Below are positions 1-10,560 of a stretch of 64,000 nt of DNA, piece after piece. The DNA is from JANYLB01 sp963837715 (GTDB lineage: Bacteria > Actinomycetota > Acidimicrobiia > IMCC26256 > JANYLB01): positions 1-64,000 of the forward strand of contig CAWIOF010000002.1 in NCBI GenBank assembly GCA_963837715.1, given 5' to 3'. The notes beneath the pieces are model-generated. The model was not told where the DNA came from, ran no database searches, and was given only the letters and a program-made list of their open reading frames with translations. How positions within the stretch are numbered: position 1 is the first letter of the stretch; each line of letters starts with the position of its first letter. The translations under genes were made by a program, and so were the position numbers.

Positions 1-1012
1 GCGGCGACATCGATCTGGTCGCCCACCTCGATCTCGTCGCGCACGACGTGACCAGCGGCGCCGCGAGGCTCGACCTTCACGCTGATGCGGTACCGCTCGC
101 CCTCGGGTGGTCCGCTGAGCGAGTAGCTGCGCAGCAGCGACGTGCTGCTCCCCGTCGAGTGCAGCCGCACGGTCACGAATTGGCCGGGCGCGGCATGGGC
201 CAGCGGCGTCGCGTCGTCGGGCTCGAGCTCCAGGGACACGACGTCGACGGTCTCGGGCCGCTTCGCGACGACCCGAAGGGCGCGGAAGCCAGACCACGCG
301 GGAGGTGGCGCCGGAGTGACGAGGCCGGCGTTCCCGCCGGCGAGCGCTCCCGATGCGCCGGCTTCGAGCAGAGCGCGCATCGAATCCTTCCATCCCGGGC
401 TCAGCGCGCTGATGCGCAGGGCACGACGCAGGTCGTCGGCCTCGGGCTCGCGTCGACGTACAGCAGCGCGTTGAGCGTACGCACCGTCATCTGCTCTGGA
501 CCGGCTGCGATCTTCGTGATCGCGTCGCCGCCGCGGACGGTCCCGTCCTCGAGGACGCGGAGGTAGAAGCCCGGTCGTCCATGAGCGACGAGCAGCGCGG
601 GCATGCGGGGCTCGTCGAGACGGATGCCGAGCCGGTAGCAGGTCACCCACGGTTGGGTGACCTCGAAGGATGCCGAACCGATCCGATACCGGTCGCCGAT
701 GCACACTTCGTCGTCGCCGAGACCGTCGACGGTGAAGTTCTCGCCGAACTGCCCATGGACGAAGTCGTCGCGACGGAGGTGCTCGCCCCAGTACTGGTAC
801 GAGTCGAGTTGGTACACGTACACCGCGCGTTGCTCGCCGCCGTGCCCCGCGAGGTCGCCCTGCCCGTCGCCCGCGAGGTTCGTGCGCCCGACGTGACACG
901 GACCGTCGACCGGCCGTTTCCAGATCCCGGTGCGGACGGTCCGGCCTCGCCACTCGACGTCACGCGGCATCCCGACGTTGACCGAGACGAGGCTGCCCAC
1001 GCCGGCGGTCAT
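1..1012 (-). pseudogene. MOSC / ferredoxin-reductase fusion, frameshifted and cut by the window edge
   Basis: The first about 185 residues (1012 down to about 450) form a MOSC domain, the sulfur-carrier fold related to molybdenum cofactor sulfurases and the YiiM family; GQFGENFT and the cysteine in TCYRLG are visible. In the next frame the protein continues with the segment joining MOSC to reductase (ALSPGWKDSM) and an FAD-binding ferredoxin-reductase domain (LLRSYSLSGPP). One base is missing near 441-450, so the MOSC frame stops at 401 while homology runs off the left edge. Such fusions normally pass electrons between NAD(P)H, FAD, an iron-sulfur cluster and the MOSC domain. The ATG start overlaps the stop of the small upstream ORF. 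Decay and a sequencing error both remain possible. Confidence 0.75.
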
Positions 1013-1173
1013 TCCTCGCCGGACTCTTCCGAGCGCAGGCGCTCACGCTCGTTCGTGACCTGCCAGCCGTCGAAGTCCCGCCAGGCCGCGGCCCGTCCGG
1101 CTTTCTCGGCCTCGCCCGTGGCGACGAGCAGGTCGCACTCCTCGTCGAACTCCGTCCGGGAGAGCGTGGTCAC
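1009..1173 (-). CDS. Small charged hypothetical protein upstream of the MOSC gene
   Basis: A 54-residue ORF begins at GTG 1173 and its TGA overlaps the MOSC ATG (ATGA), so the two are probably translationally coupled. The product is rich in Glu, Asp and Arg (DEECDLLVATGEAEKAGRAA). I do not recognise a domain. A longer version is open upstream and would add a hydrophobic stretch (MVVMIVVACIAGL). In a neighbouring frame a second hydrophobic stretch follows, so a frameshifted small membrane protein is an alternative reading. Confidence 0.45.
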   Translation of the reverse strand: MTTLSRTEFDEECDLLVATGEAEKAGRAAAWRDFDGWQVTNERERLRSEESGEE

Positions 1174-1423
1174 GCGTGATCCGCGTGTGTAGGTACCAGA
1201 TGACCGCGACGCCGAACGGAGTCCGGCGATGCACGCGACGACGATCATGACCACCATCCGGTGCACCCTTCCGTGACTGGCCTCGCGCACGCTATCCCTG
1301 CACGACCGATCGGGCCACCGCTGCGGACGGCCTCGTCCCATCGCGCCGCGTCGTTGCACGGGCGCACGATTCGCGGTTGGATGTCGTGCGGTTACCGACT
1401 GACGCACGAACGGGAGGGTCGTG

Positions 1424-2253
1424 ATGCCGTGGTTCCCGGACTTCGTCGCCGCCGGCGAGTTGGCACGCCGGGAGATCCGAGAAGTGGGCCGAGCCGATCC
1501 CGTCGCGCAGTACCTCACCGCACTGGACCGAGGCGACGCGCACACCCTGGAGCGGGTGTGGCCAGGCCACGTCGTCGTCTTCGATCCGCGCGCCGGCGAG
1601 GTCCGCGGTCATCGGGCTCTGCGACGATTCGTCAAGGACAGTCACGCGTTGCTGGCCGAGCGGGGCGCCCGCACCGACACGGTCGCGTCGACGTGCGTGG
1701 GTGGGCGGGCCGTGGTCGAGCTGCTCGCGCACCTCAGTCACGGCGATGGTGACGTCCTCTGGCCCGTCGCGGTGGTCGCCGAGGCCACGGACGACGTGTC
1801 GATGCAGTTCCGCACCTACTGCAGCCAACGGCCGGTCGACGGACGCCGCCACACGAGAGCGTCCATTCTCGAGCCGGGACCCGCGCGTCCCGGTGACGTC
1901 GTCGCCCGCTACCACGCCGCGCTCGGCGCCGGCGACGCCGCCGCGATCGTGGACACGTTCGCAACTGCGGGATACCTCCGCGAAGCCATCGGACCCGACG
2001 CGCGCCACGAAGGTACGCGGGCGTACGCGAGTACTTCGCCGCGTGCTTCGGCGCCGGAGGCGGCATCGGACTCCAACCCTGCGTGGTGACCGACGACGGC
2101 GTGCGCTGCGCACTCGAGTACAACTGCGTCCGGTGGGGCAGCCACGATCTCCCGCCTCAGGCCGGCATCGCGGTGTTCGAGCGCGGCCCCGATGGGCTGC
2201 TGGCCGCGGTGCGGATCTACGACGACGTCGAAGCACCGGTCGCGCAGGCGTGA
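1424..2253 (+). pseudogene. Two-domain SnoaL-like (NTF2-fold) protein, frameshifted
   Basis: The product looks like two tandem SnoaL/NTF2-like domains, each starting with the same helix (VAQYLTALDRGDAHTLERV and VARYHAALGAGDAAAIVDTF). SnoaL-like proteins are small cone-shaped enzymes or ligand binders; the substrate cannot be read here. The frame is lost near 2018, where one base appears missing. The -1 frame then gives a sensible end (REYFAACFGAGG, CALEYNCVRWG) with a stop at 2253, 10 nt before the GH15 start. ATG 1424 was preferred over GTG 1421 because GGGAGGG lies at normal distance. The pairing with GH15 suggests one operon. Confidence 0.7.
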
Positions 2254-2263
2254 GCCGTCGCGG

Positions 2264-4143
2264 ATGAGCAATCGGGCGATCGCCGACTACGCGCTGTTGT
2301 CTGACCGGCACAGTGCCGCCCTGGTGCACCGGGACGGGTCGATCGACTGGTTGTGCTTCCCGCGGTTCGACAGCCCATCGACGTTCGCCCGCCTGCTCGG
2401 CGAGCAGGCGGGCCACTGGTCGGTGGGCGCACCGGGCGCCCTGTCGGTCACCGGCGCTACATCGATCGCACCATGGTGTTGGAGACGACCCACCGCACCG
2501 CCGAGGGCACGGCTGTGGTCGTCGACGCGCTCACGACGGGGGAGGGCAACCGAGAGCACGAACTCGGCGAGGACGCGCCGCATCTCCTGCTCCGGCGGGT
2601 GACGTGCACCGCGGGTGAGGTCAGGATCGACGTGGAGTATGTCCCGCGACCCGAGTACGGCCTGGTGGTGCCGGTGCTCGACGCGGTCGACGGAGGACTG
2701 CTGGCGACGGGCGGCGCCGATGTCCTGGTCCTGTCGTGCCCGGTGTCGGTGTCCGTCGACGGGTCGTCGGTATCGGCCCGCTTCCGGCTGCGTGAGGGGG
2801 AGCAGGCGTGTTTCGCGCTGCACCACAGCACACGGGCCGACGACCGGCGTGCACGTGTGTGGAGCGAATCCGAGATCGCGGCGCGGCTGGACGACACCGT
2901 GGCCGCGTGGCAGTCGTGGTCGCAGCTGCACCAGGCGTACGTCGGACCGTGGCGTGATCTCGTCCACCAAAGCGGACGCGTGCTGCAGGCGCTGTCGTTT
3001 CGACCTACCGGCGCGATCTGCGCCGCGGCGACGACGTCGCTCCCCGAGGTGATCGGTGGCGAGCGGAACTGGGACTACAGGTACGCGTGGGTCCGGGACG
3101 CCTCGTTCACGATCGAGGCGCTGTGGGTAGCGGCCTGCCCGGACGAGGCGAACGAGTTCTTCGAGTCCATCACCGCGTTCGCGGCCGGGTCCCTCGAGCA
3201 GTCGGGCGACCTGCAGATCATGTTCGGCATCGGCGGCGAGCGCGATCTCACCGAGCGGGAGCTCCCGCACCTACCTGGCTGGCGGAACTCCACACCGGTG
3301 CGGGTCGGCAACGGCGCTTGGCGGCAGCGCCAGCTCGATGTCTACGGCGAGCTGCTGAGCGCCGTACATCGCCTCTCCGACCGGCTCTTCGACGAGACCA
3401 CGCTTCGCGTCGGGCCGCGGTCCGTACCGGACCGTTGGGACGCCCCGCCCGTGCTGACGCCGGGCACCCGGGCGTTCCTTGTCGAGCTCGCCGACGTCGC
3501 GGCACGGCGCTGGCCGGAGAAGGATCACGGGATCTGGGAGGTCCGGGGCGAGCCGCGGCACTTCCTCTACTCCAAGCTGATGTGTTGGGTCGCGCTCGAT
3601 CGGGCGACGGCACTCGCCGACGCCCTCGGCGCCGCCGACCACGTCCCGAGGTGGGCGCGCACGCAGGACGAAATCCGTCGCGCCATCCTGAGCGAGGGCT
3701 GGAGCGACCGGGCCGGGGCATTCACCCAGTCGTTCGGCTCCGACGACCTCGACGCCTCCAGCCTGATGCTGCCCCTGGTTGGGTTCCTCCCCTCGGACGA
3801 TCCGAGGGTGCTGTCCACCATCGAAGCCACAGAGGCCCGGCTCACCGACGCGCGCGGTCTCGTGTACCGCTACCGCGCGCTCGACGCTCTCGACGGTGAC
3901 GAGGGCGCGTTCCTGCTCTGCACCTTCTGGCTCGCGCAGGCCCTGGCGATGGCCGGCCGGCCCACGCGGGCCCGGGCCGTGTTCGAGCGTGCCGCGGCGT
4001 TCGTCAACGACGTCGGACTCCTTGCGGAGGAGGTCGATCCGACGACCGGCGAGCTCCTGGGCAACTTCCCGCAGGCGTTCAGCCACATCGGCCTGATCAA
4101 CGCGGCCTGGGCGATCTGCGAGGCCGAGGCCGCGGCCGGCTGA
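2264..4143 (+). pseudogene. GH15 family glucosidase/trehalase-like, single frameshift
   Basis: Glycoside hydrolase family 15 protein, the cytosolic glucoamylase/trehalase-like branch common in actinobacteria. The N-terminal beta domain starts IADYALLSDRHSAALV with DGSIDWLCFPRFDSPSTFA. The catalytic (alpha/alpha)6 barrel carries the hallmark NWDYRYAWVRDASFT near residue 270, and the C-terminal part contains LLAEEVDPTTGELLGNFPQA. It would hydrolyse alpha-glucosidic bonds such as trehalose or maltodextrin. The frame changes near 2445 within VT/RRYIDRTMVLE, consistent with one lost base. Downstream of that point the frame is clean to 4143. A second, intact GH15 paralogue lies at 18054-19802. Confidence 0.8.
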
Positions 4144-4155
4144 TCCGGGGTCCCG

Positions 4156-4869
4156 TCAGTGGCCGGCGGCCCAACCCCCGTCGACGTGCAGCGTCTCGCC
4201 GGTGACGAACTCGGCGTCCTCGAGGTAGAGCACGGCGCCGATGACGTCGTCGACGCTGCCGAGCCTGCCCACGGGCTGACGGTCGGCCATGCCCTCGTAG
4301 CTCGCCGCATCGTGCACCGGGGTCCGGATGACGCCCGCCGCGATCGCGTTCACGCGAACGCCGCGTGATGCGTACTCGATCGCGAGTGACCGGACCGCTG
4401 CGGCGAGGCCGCCCTTGGTGAGCGACGTGAGCACCGACGGGCTCGTGTGGTCCGCATGGTCGGCGAGCGTGGTGGTCATCGTGGCGATGTGGCCGCGGCC
4501 CTGGTCCACCATCGGTCCGACGACGCGCTGGGTCATGTGGAAGAAACCGGCCAGGTTCACTGCGGTGACGCGGCGGTAGTCGTCGAGCGTGTACTCCGTG
4601 AACGGTTTGGCGACAAACACACCCGCGTTGTTGATGAGGCTGTCGATCCGGCCGAAACGCTCGAGCGTCTCCTGCACCACACGCTCGGCGGTCGCGGCCT
4701 CCGCGATGTCGCCGCGCACGGTCACGTAGTCGCGATCGTTCGACGGGCCGATCGAGCGCGAGGTCCCGACGACGGCGTAGCCCGCTTGCCGCAACGCACC
4801 GACGACCCCTGCGCCGATACCTTGCGACGCGCCGGTGACGATCGCGACTTTCCGGGCCGGCGTCGTCAC
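4156..4869 (-). CDS. SDR family oxidoreductase with atypical active site
   Basis: A 237-residue short-chain dehydrogenase with the NAD(P) motif TGASQGIG (residues 12-19), NNAG and YASRGVRVNAIAAG. The canonical YxxxK is missing: the lysine is kept in SLTKGG, but the position four residues before it is Thr rather than Tyr, and the usual Ser region reads TMTTT. It may be catalytically altered or a structural homologue. It is the last gene of the minus-strand run beginning at 8132, and its start overlaps the end of the redoxin/DUF3237 remnant by 4 nt. Confidence 0.85.
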   Translation of the reverse strand: MTTPARKVAIVTGASQGIGAGVVGALRQAGYAVVGTSRSIGPSNDRDYVTVRGDIAEAATAERVVQETLERFGRIDSLINNAGVFVAKPFTEYTLDDYRRVTAVNLAGFFHMTQRVVGPMVDQGRGHIATMTTTLADHADHTSPSVLTSLTKGGLAAAVRSLAIEYASRGVRVNAIAAGVIRTPVHDAASYEGMADRQPVGRLGSVDDVIGAVLYLEDAEFVTGETLHVDGGWAAGH

Positions 4870-5355
4870 TCGACGAGGTACGTCTCGTAGATCACGCCGT
4901 CGGGGTACCGGCCGCCGACGCTGACGAAGATGCCCTTGTTCAGCCAGTCGAGCTCGGGGGCGGCGGTCGTGATCTGCGTGGACGCACGAAAGATGTATTC
5001 GCTCGCTTCGACGGTCTCGTCCACCGCGAGTCGGTCGAGGACCTCTGGGCGGCCGTGACGGACGCTGCGGGACCAGTCGCCCACGTCCCAGGCGTCGCGG
5101 AGCTCGGGTGTGCTCAGGTCCCAGTCCGGGCGGATCTCCACGCCTGCGCAGGTCGGCCAGAGGTCCTGGACCGACGGCGGCCCCAGAACCAGTAGCCGTT
5201 GTAGAGGCTGTGCACCACCAACCCGGGTTTGAGCACGAGGGTGTGCGGGATCATCGGATCGCCGGCCTGCAGCTCACTCAGTCGGCGCGGCGTACCGGTG
5301 TGATCCGGGAGCTGGTAGTCGGGGAACGTGCCTCCCGGTCGATGTCGGAGCGCAT
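4866..5355 (-). pseudogene. Chimeric remnant: redoxin ends joined to a DUF3237 tail
   Basis: From ATG 5355 (preceded by GAGAGGA) the start matches a redoxin family (MRSDI, then in a shifted frame FPDYQLPDHTGTPRRLSELQ). It then jumps straight to the family's C-terminal part (DPMIPHTLVLKPG, NGYWFWG, EIRPDWDLSTPELRDAWD). The middle with the peroxidatic cysteine region is absent. After GDWSR the sequence becomes the C-terminal half of a DUF3237 domain (VRHGRPEVLDRLA, WLNKGIFVSVG). Several indels break the N-terminal part. The open part from 5141 gives 91 residues. This looks like two genes collapsed by internal deletions; redoxin peroxidase function is lost. Confidence 0.7.
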
Positions 5356-5382
5356 GGCGTGGTCCTCTCGGTGGCCACGGGC

Positions 5383-6131
5383 TCAGCCCTGTACGAGTTG
5401 CTGCCCACCGTCGATGTCGTAGGTCGCGCCCGTCACCGCTGTGTTCGTCAGAGGTGCACGCCAGCGCTGCGATGTCGGCCGGGCCGACGACGCGCGGATC
5501 GGCAGCGTCGTGCGCAGCTGCTCGCGACGCCGTCGAGGTCGTTGCCGAGCAGCGTGGCCGACAGCGGCGTGTCGACGAACCCGGCCGCGATGAGGTTCAC
5601 GCGGATCGGCGCGAGCTCAAGCGCCATGACCTTCGTCAGCGCCGGCATCGCGGCGGTGAGTGGCGCGATCAGCGCGAACCCCGGCTCGGTGCTCCCCCGC
5701 CGTGCCGCTCATGAACAGCAGGGTCCCGCTGGCCTGCACCTTGTCCGCCGCGAGCCGTCCGACCTGCAGCGGCAGCAGGAGATGGGCCTCGACGTCGCGA
5801 CGGCCCGGCGACTCGAGGTCCGCCAGCGGCACGTAGTACGGGCCGGGGCCGGGACGAGCACGTGGTCGACCGGGGCGGACAGCTGGTCGAAGAAGGTCTC
5901 CAGCCGCTCGAAGTCGGTGGCGTCGAAGGCCGCGACGCTTGCGCGTCGACATCCTGCGAGCCTGCGCGAGCCGATCGCGATCACGCCCGGTGAGGATGAC
6001 GTTGGCTCCCTCGGCCCGGGCGCGCCGTGCCGTCTCGAGCCAATGCCTGCGCTCCCGCCGATCACGACCACGGTCCGGCCGAGCAGCTCGAGCAGACGGG
6101 TCGCCCTGTCCGTGGTGATGGTGTCGGTCAT
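5383..6131 (-). pseudogene. SDR family oxidoreductase, multiple frameshifts
   Basis: The start (MTDTITTDRATRLLELLG, VVVIGGSAGIG), the middle (FERLETFFDQL, VDHVLV, VEAHLLLPLQVGRLA, SGTLLFMSG) and the end (ELAPIRVNLIAAGFVDTPLSA, VTGATYDIDGG) of one SDR can be followed across three frames, ending at the TGA at 5383-5385. At least four small indels are needed to join them. The order is collinear with no large deletion, so either the gene has accumulated indels or the assembly is poor here. It lies 9 nt below the disulfide reductase in the same operon-like run. Confidence 0.75.
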
Positions 6132-6140
6132 GGTTCTTCC

Positions 6141-7473
6141 CTACTGGGCTCCGGCGATCTCGGCGCGCCGCGCCCCGAGGGCGTCGGTGTAGATCTCGGA
6201 GAACGTCGGGAACGGTTGGATCGTGTCGCGCAGGACGTCTAGGGGTACGTGCGCGCGTATGGCCAGCGTGGCCTGCTGGAGCCACTCTCCGGCCTCGGGC
6301 CCGAGCGCGTATGCGCCCGTCAGCCGCTCGCCGTCGCTGAGGAGCGTGAGGAATCCGTCGACTCGGCGTAGGCACGCGTGTACGTCGCAGTCCTCGCGAC
6401 GTCCGAGACCGGAGCGGAGCCACGGAAGCACGCCTGGGCCACGCCGACCGCGGCCGCCTGGGGGTCGGTGAAGACCACGCGGGGGAGGGCCTCGTAGTTC
6501 GCCGGTCGCGGGTCGCCCAGGATGTTCGCGGCGACAATGTCGCCCTGGTACTTGCCGGTGGTTGTCAGCGGCCAGATGCCGGTCACGTCGCCGACGGCCC
6601 GAGGCCGTCGCCGGCACGCAGGTCCGCGTCGACCGGTATGCCCTTGGGGTCGGGCTCGATGCCGACGGTCTCGAGTCCGATGCCGTCGACCCGAGGCCGG
6701 CGACCGGGCACGACGGGAGACGGTCCCCCCGCAGCTCGGTGCCGCCGTCGACGGTGAGGACGAAGTCGGTGCCGTCCCGTCGCGCTTGCTCCGCGCTCAC
6801 ACCGAGCGCGAGTTCGATGCCGTCGCGACGGAGGACCTCGCCGAGTGCCTGGCCCAGTGGTGCGGGCTCGTTGGCGAGCACGTGGTCGGCGAGGTCGACA
6901 AGCGCAACGTCGCCGCCGAGCCGGCGCACGGCCTGGGCCATCTCGACGCCGACCGGACCACCGCCCAGGATCAGCAGGCGGCGGGGGACCGCGGTCATCC
7001 CGGTCACCTCACGGTTCGTCCACACGCCGTCGAGCTCCCGGAGGCCCGGAACCGGCGGAATGATCGGTTCCGCGCCGGTGGCGACGACCGCGTGCCGGGC
7101 GGTGTGCCGTTCGGGGCCGACCTCGACCGCACCGTGTCCGGCGAGCCGGCCGTCGCCGCGCAGCAGGTCGATGTCGCGGTCGGTCAGCCACTTCTCGGCA
7201 CTTGCATCCTTGTGGTTCGAAACCATGAAGTCGCGCCACGCCGAGCGCGCCGGCGACGTCGACCTCGGCGCGCGCCGCGGCGTCGTTGGCGGCGTGGGTG
7301 GCCTCGCCCGGCCGCAACAACGTCTTCGACGGGATGCACGCCCAGTAGGAACACTCGCCGCCCACCAACTCGCGTTCGACGACGGCGACGCGCAGTCCGC
7401 CTTCGGCCAACACGCCCGCGCAGTGCTCGCCGGGTGCCCCGGCGCCGAGGACGATGACGTCGTAGTCGGTCAC
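6141..7473 (-). pseudogene. Pyridine nucleotide-disulfide oxidoreductase (LpdA/MerA-like), frameshifted
   Basis: FAD-dependent disulfide reductase of the dihydrolipoamide dehydrogenase/mercuric reductase class. The GTG start gives DYDVIVLGAGAPGEHCAG (FAD dinucleotide site), then the redox pair in GGECSYWACIPSKTLL. In a second frame come LLILGGGPVGVEMAQ (NAD(P) site) and VVATGAEP. Two further frames give VGDVTGIWPLTT, PRVVFTDPQAAAVG and the dimerisation domain end (FPTFSEIYTDALG). At least four frame changes occur, the first near 7240. The start overlaps the end of the VOC gene, so the two were probably coupled. Confidence 0.8.
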
Positions 7474-8132
7474 GTGGGGAGTTCGGCGCCGGACTGCTCC
7501 GCAACCATGTATGCGGCGTACCACGCCGGCCAGTTCACGTCTCGCTCACCGGTGCGCTGCTCGTGCTCACCGTGCGCCTGCTCGGCCCGCTCGAGCGCGG
7601 CGGCGAGGTCGCCGACCGAGCCGAACGAGGTCGAGCCTGAGTCGATGCGACCCGGCAGTCGGTTCGTGATCTCCTGCAGCTGCCAGACGTTGCCGTCCGG
7701 ATCGCGGAACTCGGCGAACGACGCGTACGAGTTTCGTTCCGGATCGGGTCCACTCGCACACGTGGAGGGATCGAATCGGTTGTAGCCGACGCTCGTGTCG
7801 TGGAAGATCCCCGCGTCGACGGCGCTGCCGGCGAGCACGTCGTGTGCCGCCTCGATGTCGGAAACGACGAGCAGCGCCTCGGCCGAGCCGGGTGCGGCGG
7901 ACGCCAAACCGACGCCGAACTGGATCGAGCAGGCGGAGCCGGGCGGTGTGAGCTGGACGATCCGGAACTTGTCGTCTCCGAAGTCCACGTCCAAGCGCCA
8001 GCCCAGCCGGACGTAGAAGTCCTTCGCTCGATCGACGTCCGAGACCGGGATGACCACGGTTTCGAGTTTCATGTCGACGTTCCCGACGCGGCTGTCGGAC
8101 GTAGCGTTGTCGTCCGCGTGGGTTGTGCTCAT
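7470..8132 (-). CDS. VOC (glyoxalase/bleomycin-resistance) family protein
   Basis: A 220-residue protein with one VOC domain (residues about 20-145): KLETVVIPVSDVDRAKDFYVR, FAEFRDPDGNVWQLQEITNR. The C-terminal about 70 residues are an extra helical tail (DVNWPAWYAAYMVAEQSG), typical of actinobacterial members. VOC domains bind a divalent metal and act on vicinal oxygen chemistry or sequester drugs; the substrate is unknown. GGGAGGT lies just upstream of the ATG. It is the first gene of a minus-strand run down to 4156 that includes reductases and SDRs, which suggests a detoxification role. Confidence 0.88.
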   Translation of the reverse strand: MSTTHADDNATSDSRVGNVDMKLETVVIPVSDVDRAKDFYVRLGWRLDVDFGDDKFRIVQLTPPGSACSIQFGVGLASAAPGSAEALLVVSDIEAAHDVLAGSAVDAGIFHDTSVGYNRFDPSTCASGPDPERNSYASFAEFRDPDGNVWQLQEITNRLPGRIDSGSTSFGSVGDLAAALERAEQAHGEHEQRTGERDVNWPAWYAAYMVAEQSGAELPT

Positions 8133-9035
8133 GGTTACCTCCCGGAGTCGGCCGGAGCCTCGACGGTCGCGCGTCGTCGGCGACCGGTCAACCCCCTGTG
8201 TGGACCCACACGTCGAGACCCACGCGCGTCACGGGTCCATCGCGGCTCTGGGTGTCAGGAGCGACCTGGAGCGGAACGAGTCCTTCGCCGGGCGGCCGTC
8301 GAAGGACTGAGCCCTCCGGATACCTGTCACGCCCGTCACTGGGGCAACGCGCGGTCAGTAGCGGTCACATCGTCACGTTCGAGGGCGAGAGGTTCCCCCT
8401 CATCCACGGGTTCGCCGAGGCGACCAGGTATCAAGAGCTCGTCGGCCGTCAGCCCCGACCACCGTCGTGGTGGCCCCGGGCTGAGTCCGAACTCCTCGAC
8501 CGTGATTCGGAGCCGCGTCTCCTACCCCACCACAGGGCGATGACCGCGATCATCACGATCGGGATGGCTGTCATCGTGAATGTGGGCACGTCCATATCTT
8601 GTTGGTACCCGTCGGCGGCGTGCTTCAACCATGCGCCAGCACCTGCCGGCATCGTGGTGCGAGCCTCTTGCCTTCCACGTGCGTCGCGGGTGTGCCGCGC
8701 CGACGAACGTGGCGACGGTGGGGGTTAGCGTGCCCGGCAAGGTCGTGTCGAAGAAGGCTGCGGCGACCGGGTTGAGTGAACGCGGAACTCTGGCTCGCCA
8801 GTAGCCGGCGGCCGGGACCGTCGCTACGGTCGCGGCAGTGTCCGGATCTCCGCGTGTGTACGCCACCATCGCGGCGACGTCGAGAGCATTGGCGGCGTCA
8901 GTACTTCTGGAACCCGCGGAGCGAGGTATCGGGACCCGATCGCCTAATCGCGCTGTTCAATTCGTTCTTGGCATCGGACGAGATGCGGCCATTCGAACCA
9001 TCCCGGTACCGACGCAGACACGTGTTGGCGACGTG
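8133..9035. other. About 900 bp without a convincing gene
   Basis: The promoter of the 8132 run must lie at its left edge. Both strands were read: short ORFs exist, including a minus-strand stretch near 8597 with one hydrophobic segment (TAIPIVMIAVIALWWG), but start, codon pattern and end are unconvincing. It may be decayed coding DNA. Confidence 0.5.
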
Positions 9036-10172
9036 TCAGAACTGGCGGTGGACGCAGGTCACGAAGGACTCGATTGCGTCGGTGACGGCGTGGAAGCGCA
9101 GCGAGTGGAAGAAGTCGAAGTTGTGCTGGGTGCCGGGAAGCTCCGCATAGACCACGGGCTGGTTGGACGCCTTGTCCAACTCGTGGGCGAAGCGTCGGGC
9201 GTCCTCGACCACGACGAGCGTGTCGAGGGTCCCGTGGATGATGAAGAACGGAGGCGCGTCGGCCTGGAGATACACGAAGGGGGAAGAGGGAACGTCGCTC
9301 TCGCTGTCCGTTTGGCCGTAGTAGCCGTACATCGCGACGACTGCCGACGCCGATGTGTCCGTCGCTTCGAATCCGGGCTGGAAACGCGCGTCGCCGGCGG
9401 TGAGTGCAGCAGTTGCGGCGAGATGGGCGCCGGCCGACCCACCCGCCAGGATCACCGTCGACGGATCGCCGCCGTACGCAGCGGCGTGCTCGCGGACCCA
9501 AGCGATCACACGCTTCACATCGGTCACACGGCCGTCGTAGGAGACCTTGGGAGAGAGTCGGTAGTTTGCGCTCACACACATCCAGCCGTGGCTTGCGAGC
9601 CGGTACAAGAGTGGCCGGGCACCAAGCATCTTGCTGCCGATCCGGAACCCGCCGCCGTGCAGGTAGATCAGCACGGGTGCGCCCTGCGGTCGCCGTCGGT
9701 TGGTGTACACGTCGAGGAGGTGCGCGCGCCCGGCGTCGCCGTAGTGGCAGTTGCGGAAGCGTCGTACGTCGGGCCGATACGAGATCAAGGGAAGGAGCAG
9801 CACTCGGATCAGCGGAATCCGCGAACGGCGCGGCAACTCGGATGGCGGGCACTTGCCGTCGAGTCCGTTGCGCAGCGCTGCGGTCAAGGCGGGCCGTGCG
9901 GTGTCCGTACGGACGGCGAGCGCGACGAGCACGGTGACGGGCAGGGCCACTGCGCCGACCGAGAGCCACCACCGAGGGCCGCCGAAGTCACCCAGGGCCA
10001 GCGTCGACACCGTTCCGGCCGCCAACCAGTAGAGGCCGAGGAACGGCTGTTCGTTGATCAGGTAACCGACGCCGAACTGCACGTTCCAAGGGCTGGAGTG
10101 GTGCGGCATCGGCGGGCGAAGGGCGACCAGCGCGAATGCACTCACCAACACGACGGTCGTGATGAAGCTCAT
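9036..10172 (-). CDS. Membrane-anchored alpha/beta hydrolase (lipase/esterase, HSL-like)
   Basis: A 378-residue protein. The first about 90 residues contain three hydrophobic segments (VVLVSAFALVAL, LGLYWLAAGTVSTLAL, WWLSVGAVALPVTVLVALAV), anchoring it in the membrane. The catalytic domain has the HSL-type oxyanion motif HGGGF, the nucleophile elbow GGSAG, the acid in HGTLDTLV and the histidine in GTQHNFDF. It should hydrolyse acyl or carboxyl esters. The gene is intact, unlike most neighbours, and appears monocistronic. Confidence 0.88.
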   Translation of the reverse strand: MSFITTVVLVSAFALVALRPPMPHHSSPWNVQFGVGYLINEQPFLGLYWLAAGTVSTLALGDFGGPRWWLSVGAVALPVTVLVALAVRTDTARPALTAALRNGLDGKCPPSELPRRSRIPLIRVLLLPLISYRPDVRRFRNCHYGDAGRAHLLDVYTNRRRPQGAPVLIYLHGGGFRIGSKMLGARPLLYRLASHGWMCVSANYRLSPKVSYDGRVTDVKRVIAWVREHAAAYGGDPSTVILAGGSAGAHLAATAALTAGDARFQPGFEATDTSASAVVAMYGYYGQTDSESDVPSSPFVYLQADAPPFFIIHGTLDTLVVVEDARRFAHELDKASNQPVVYAELPGTQHNFDFFHSLRFHAVTDAIESFVTCVHRQF

Positions 10173-10560
10173 CCCTCGACCATCGACACTCTGGTCGATC
10201 CTTGACCCGACTCATGTGCAGCTCGTTGTGACCCGGAGCACTGGATGGTCGGGAGCGATCTGGAGCAGGTCATGCTCAATCCGCGTCCCGTCTCGTTCAA
10301 CGTCGAAGTCTCTGCGAAATGGAAACCTCTCTCTTTCTCTCGTTACCCGTCGTGCCTCACGCGTATGCAGGCAGCACGTCGCGGCATGCCTGGCGTGGAG
10401 TCGCCCGGCACGGTCGGACACGGCGCCGTGCCCGATCGTGCCCTTGATCTCCGTGCCCTTCGAACGCCATGACCGCAGAGGGTGGCGGGGATTTGGTTTG
10501 CCGGGCTCGAGAAGGGGCAGGGAACGGCACGGCAGCAGAGCGAGAGAGGAGTTCCACGTG
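10173..10560. other. Intergenic stretch with a GTGCCC repeat cluster
   Basis: No gene is supported. Around 10424-10462 lies a cluster of GTGCCC units (GCCGTGCCCGATCGTGCCC and onward) related to clusters at 13987 and 28051. The 3' end holds the ribosome-binding site GAGAGGAG of the 10561 ORF. Confidence 0.5.

Noticed and set aside
1292..2416. Long minus-strand ORF opposite the SnoaL/GH15 genes
   Set aside because: Arginine-rich shadow of the plus-strand coding frame, as expected at this GC content.
8449..8652. Small ORF with one hydrophobic segment
   Set aside because: No ribosome-binding site, Ser/Arg-rich tail and no recognisable family.
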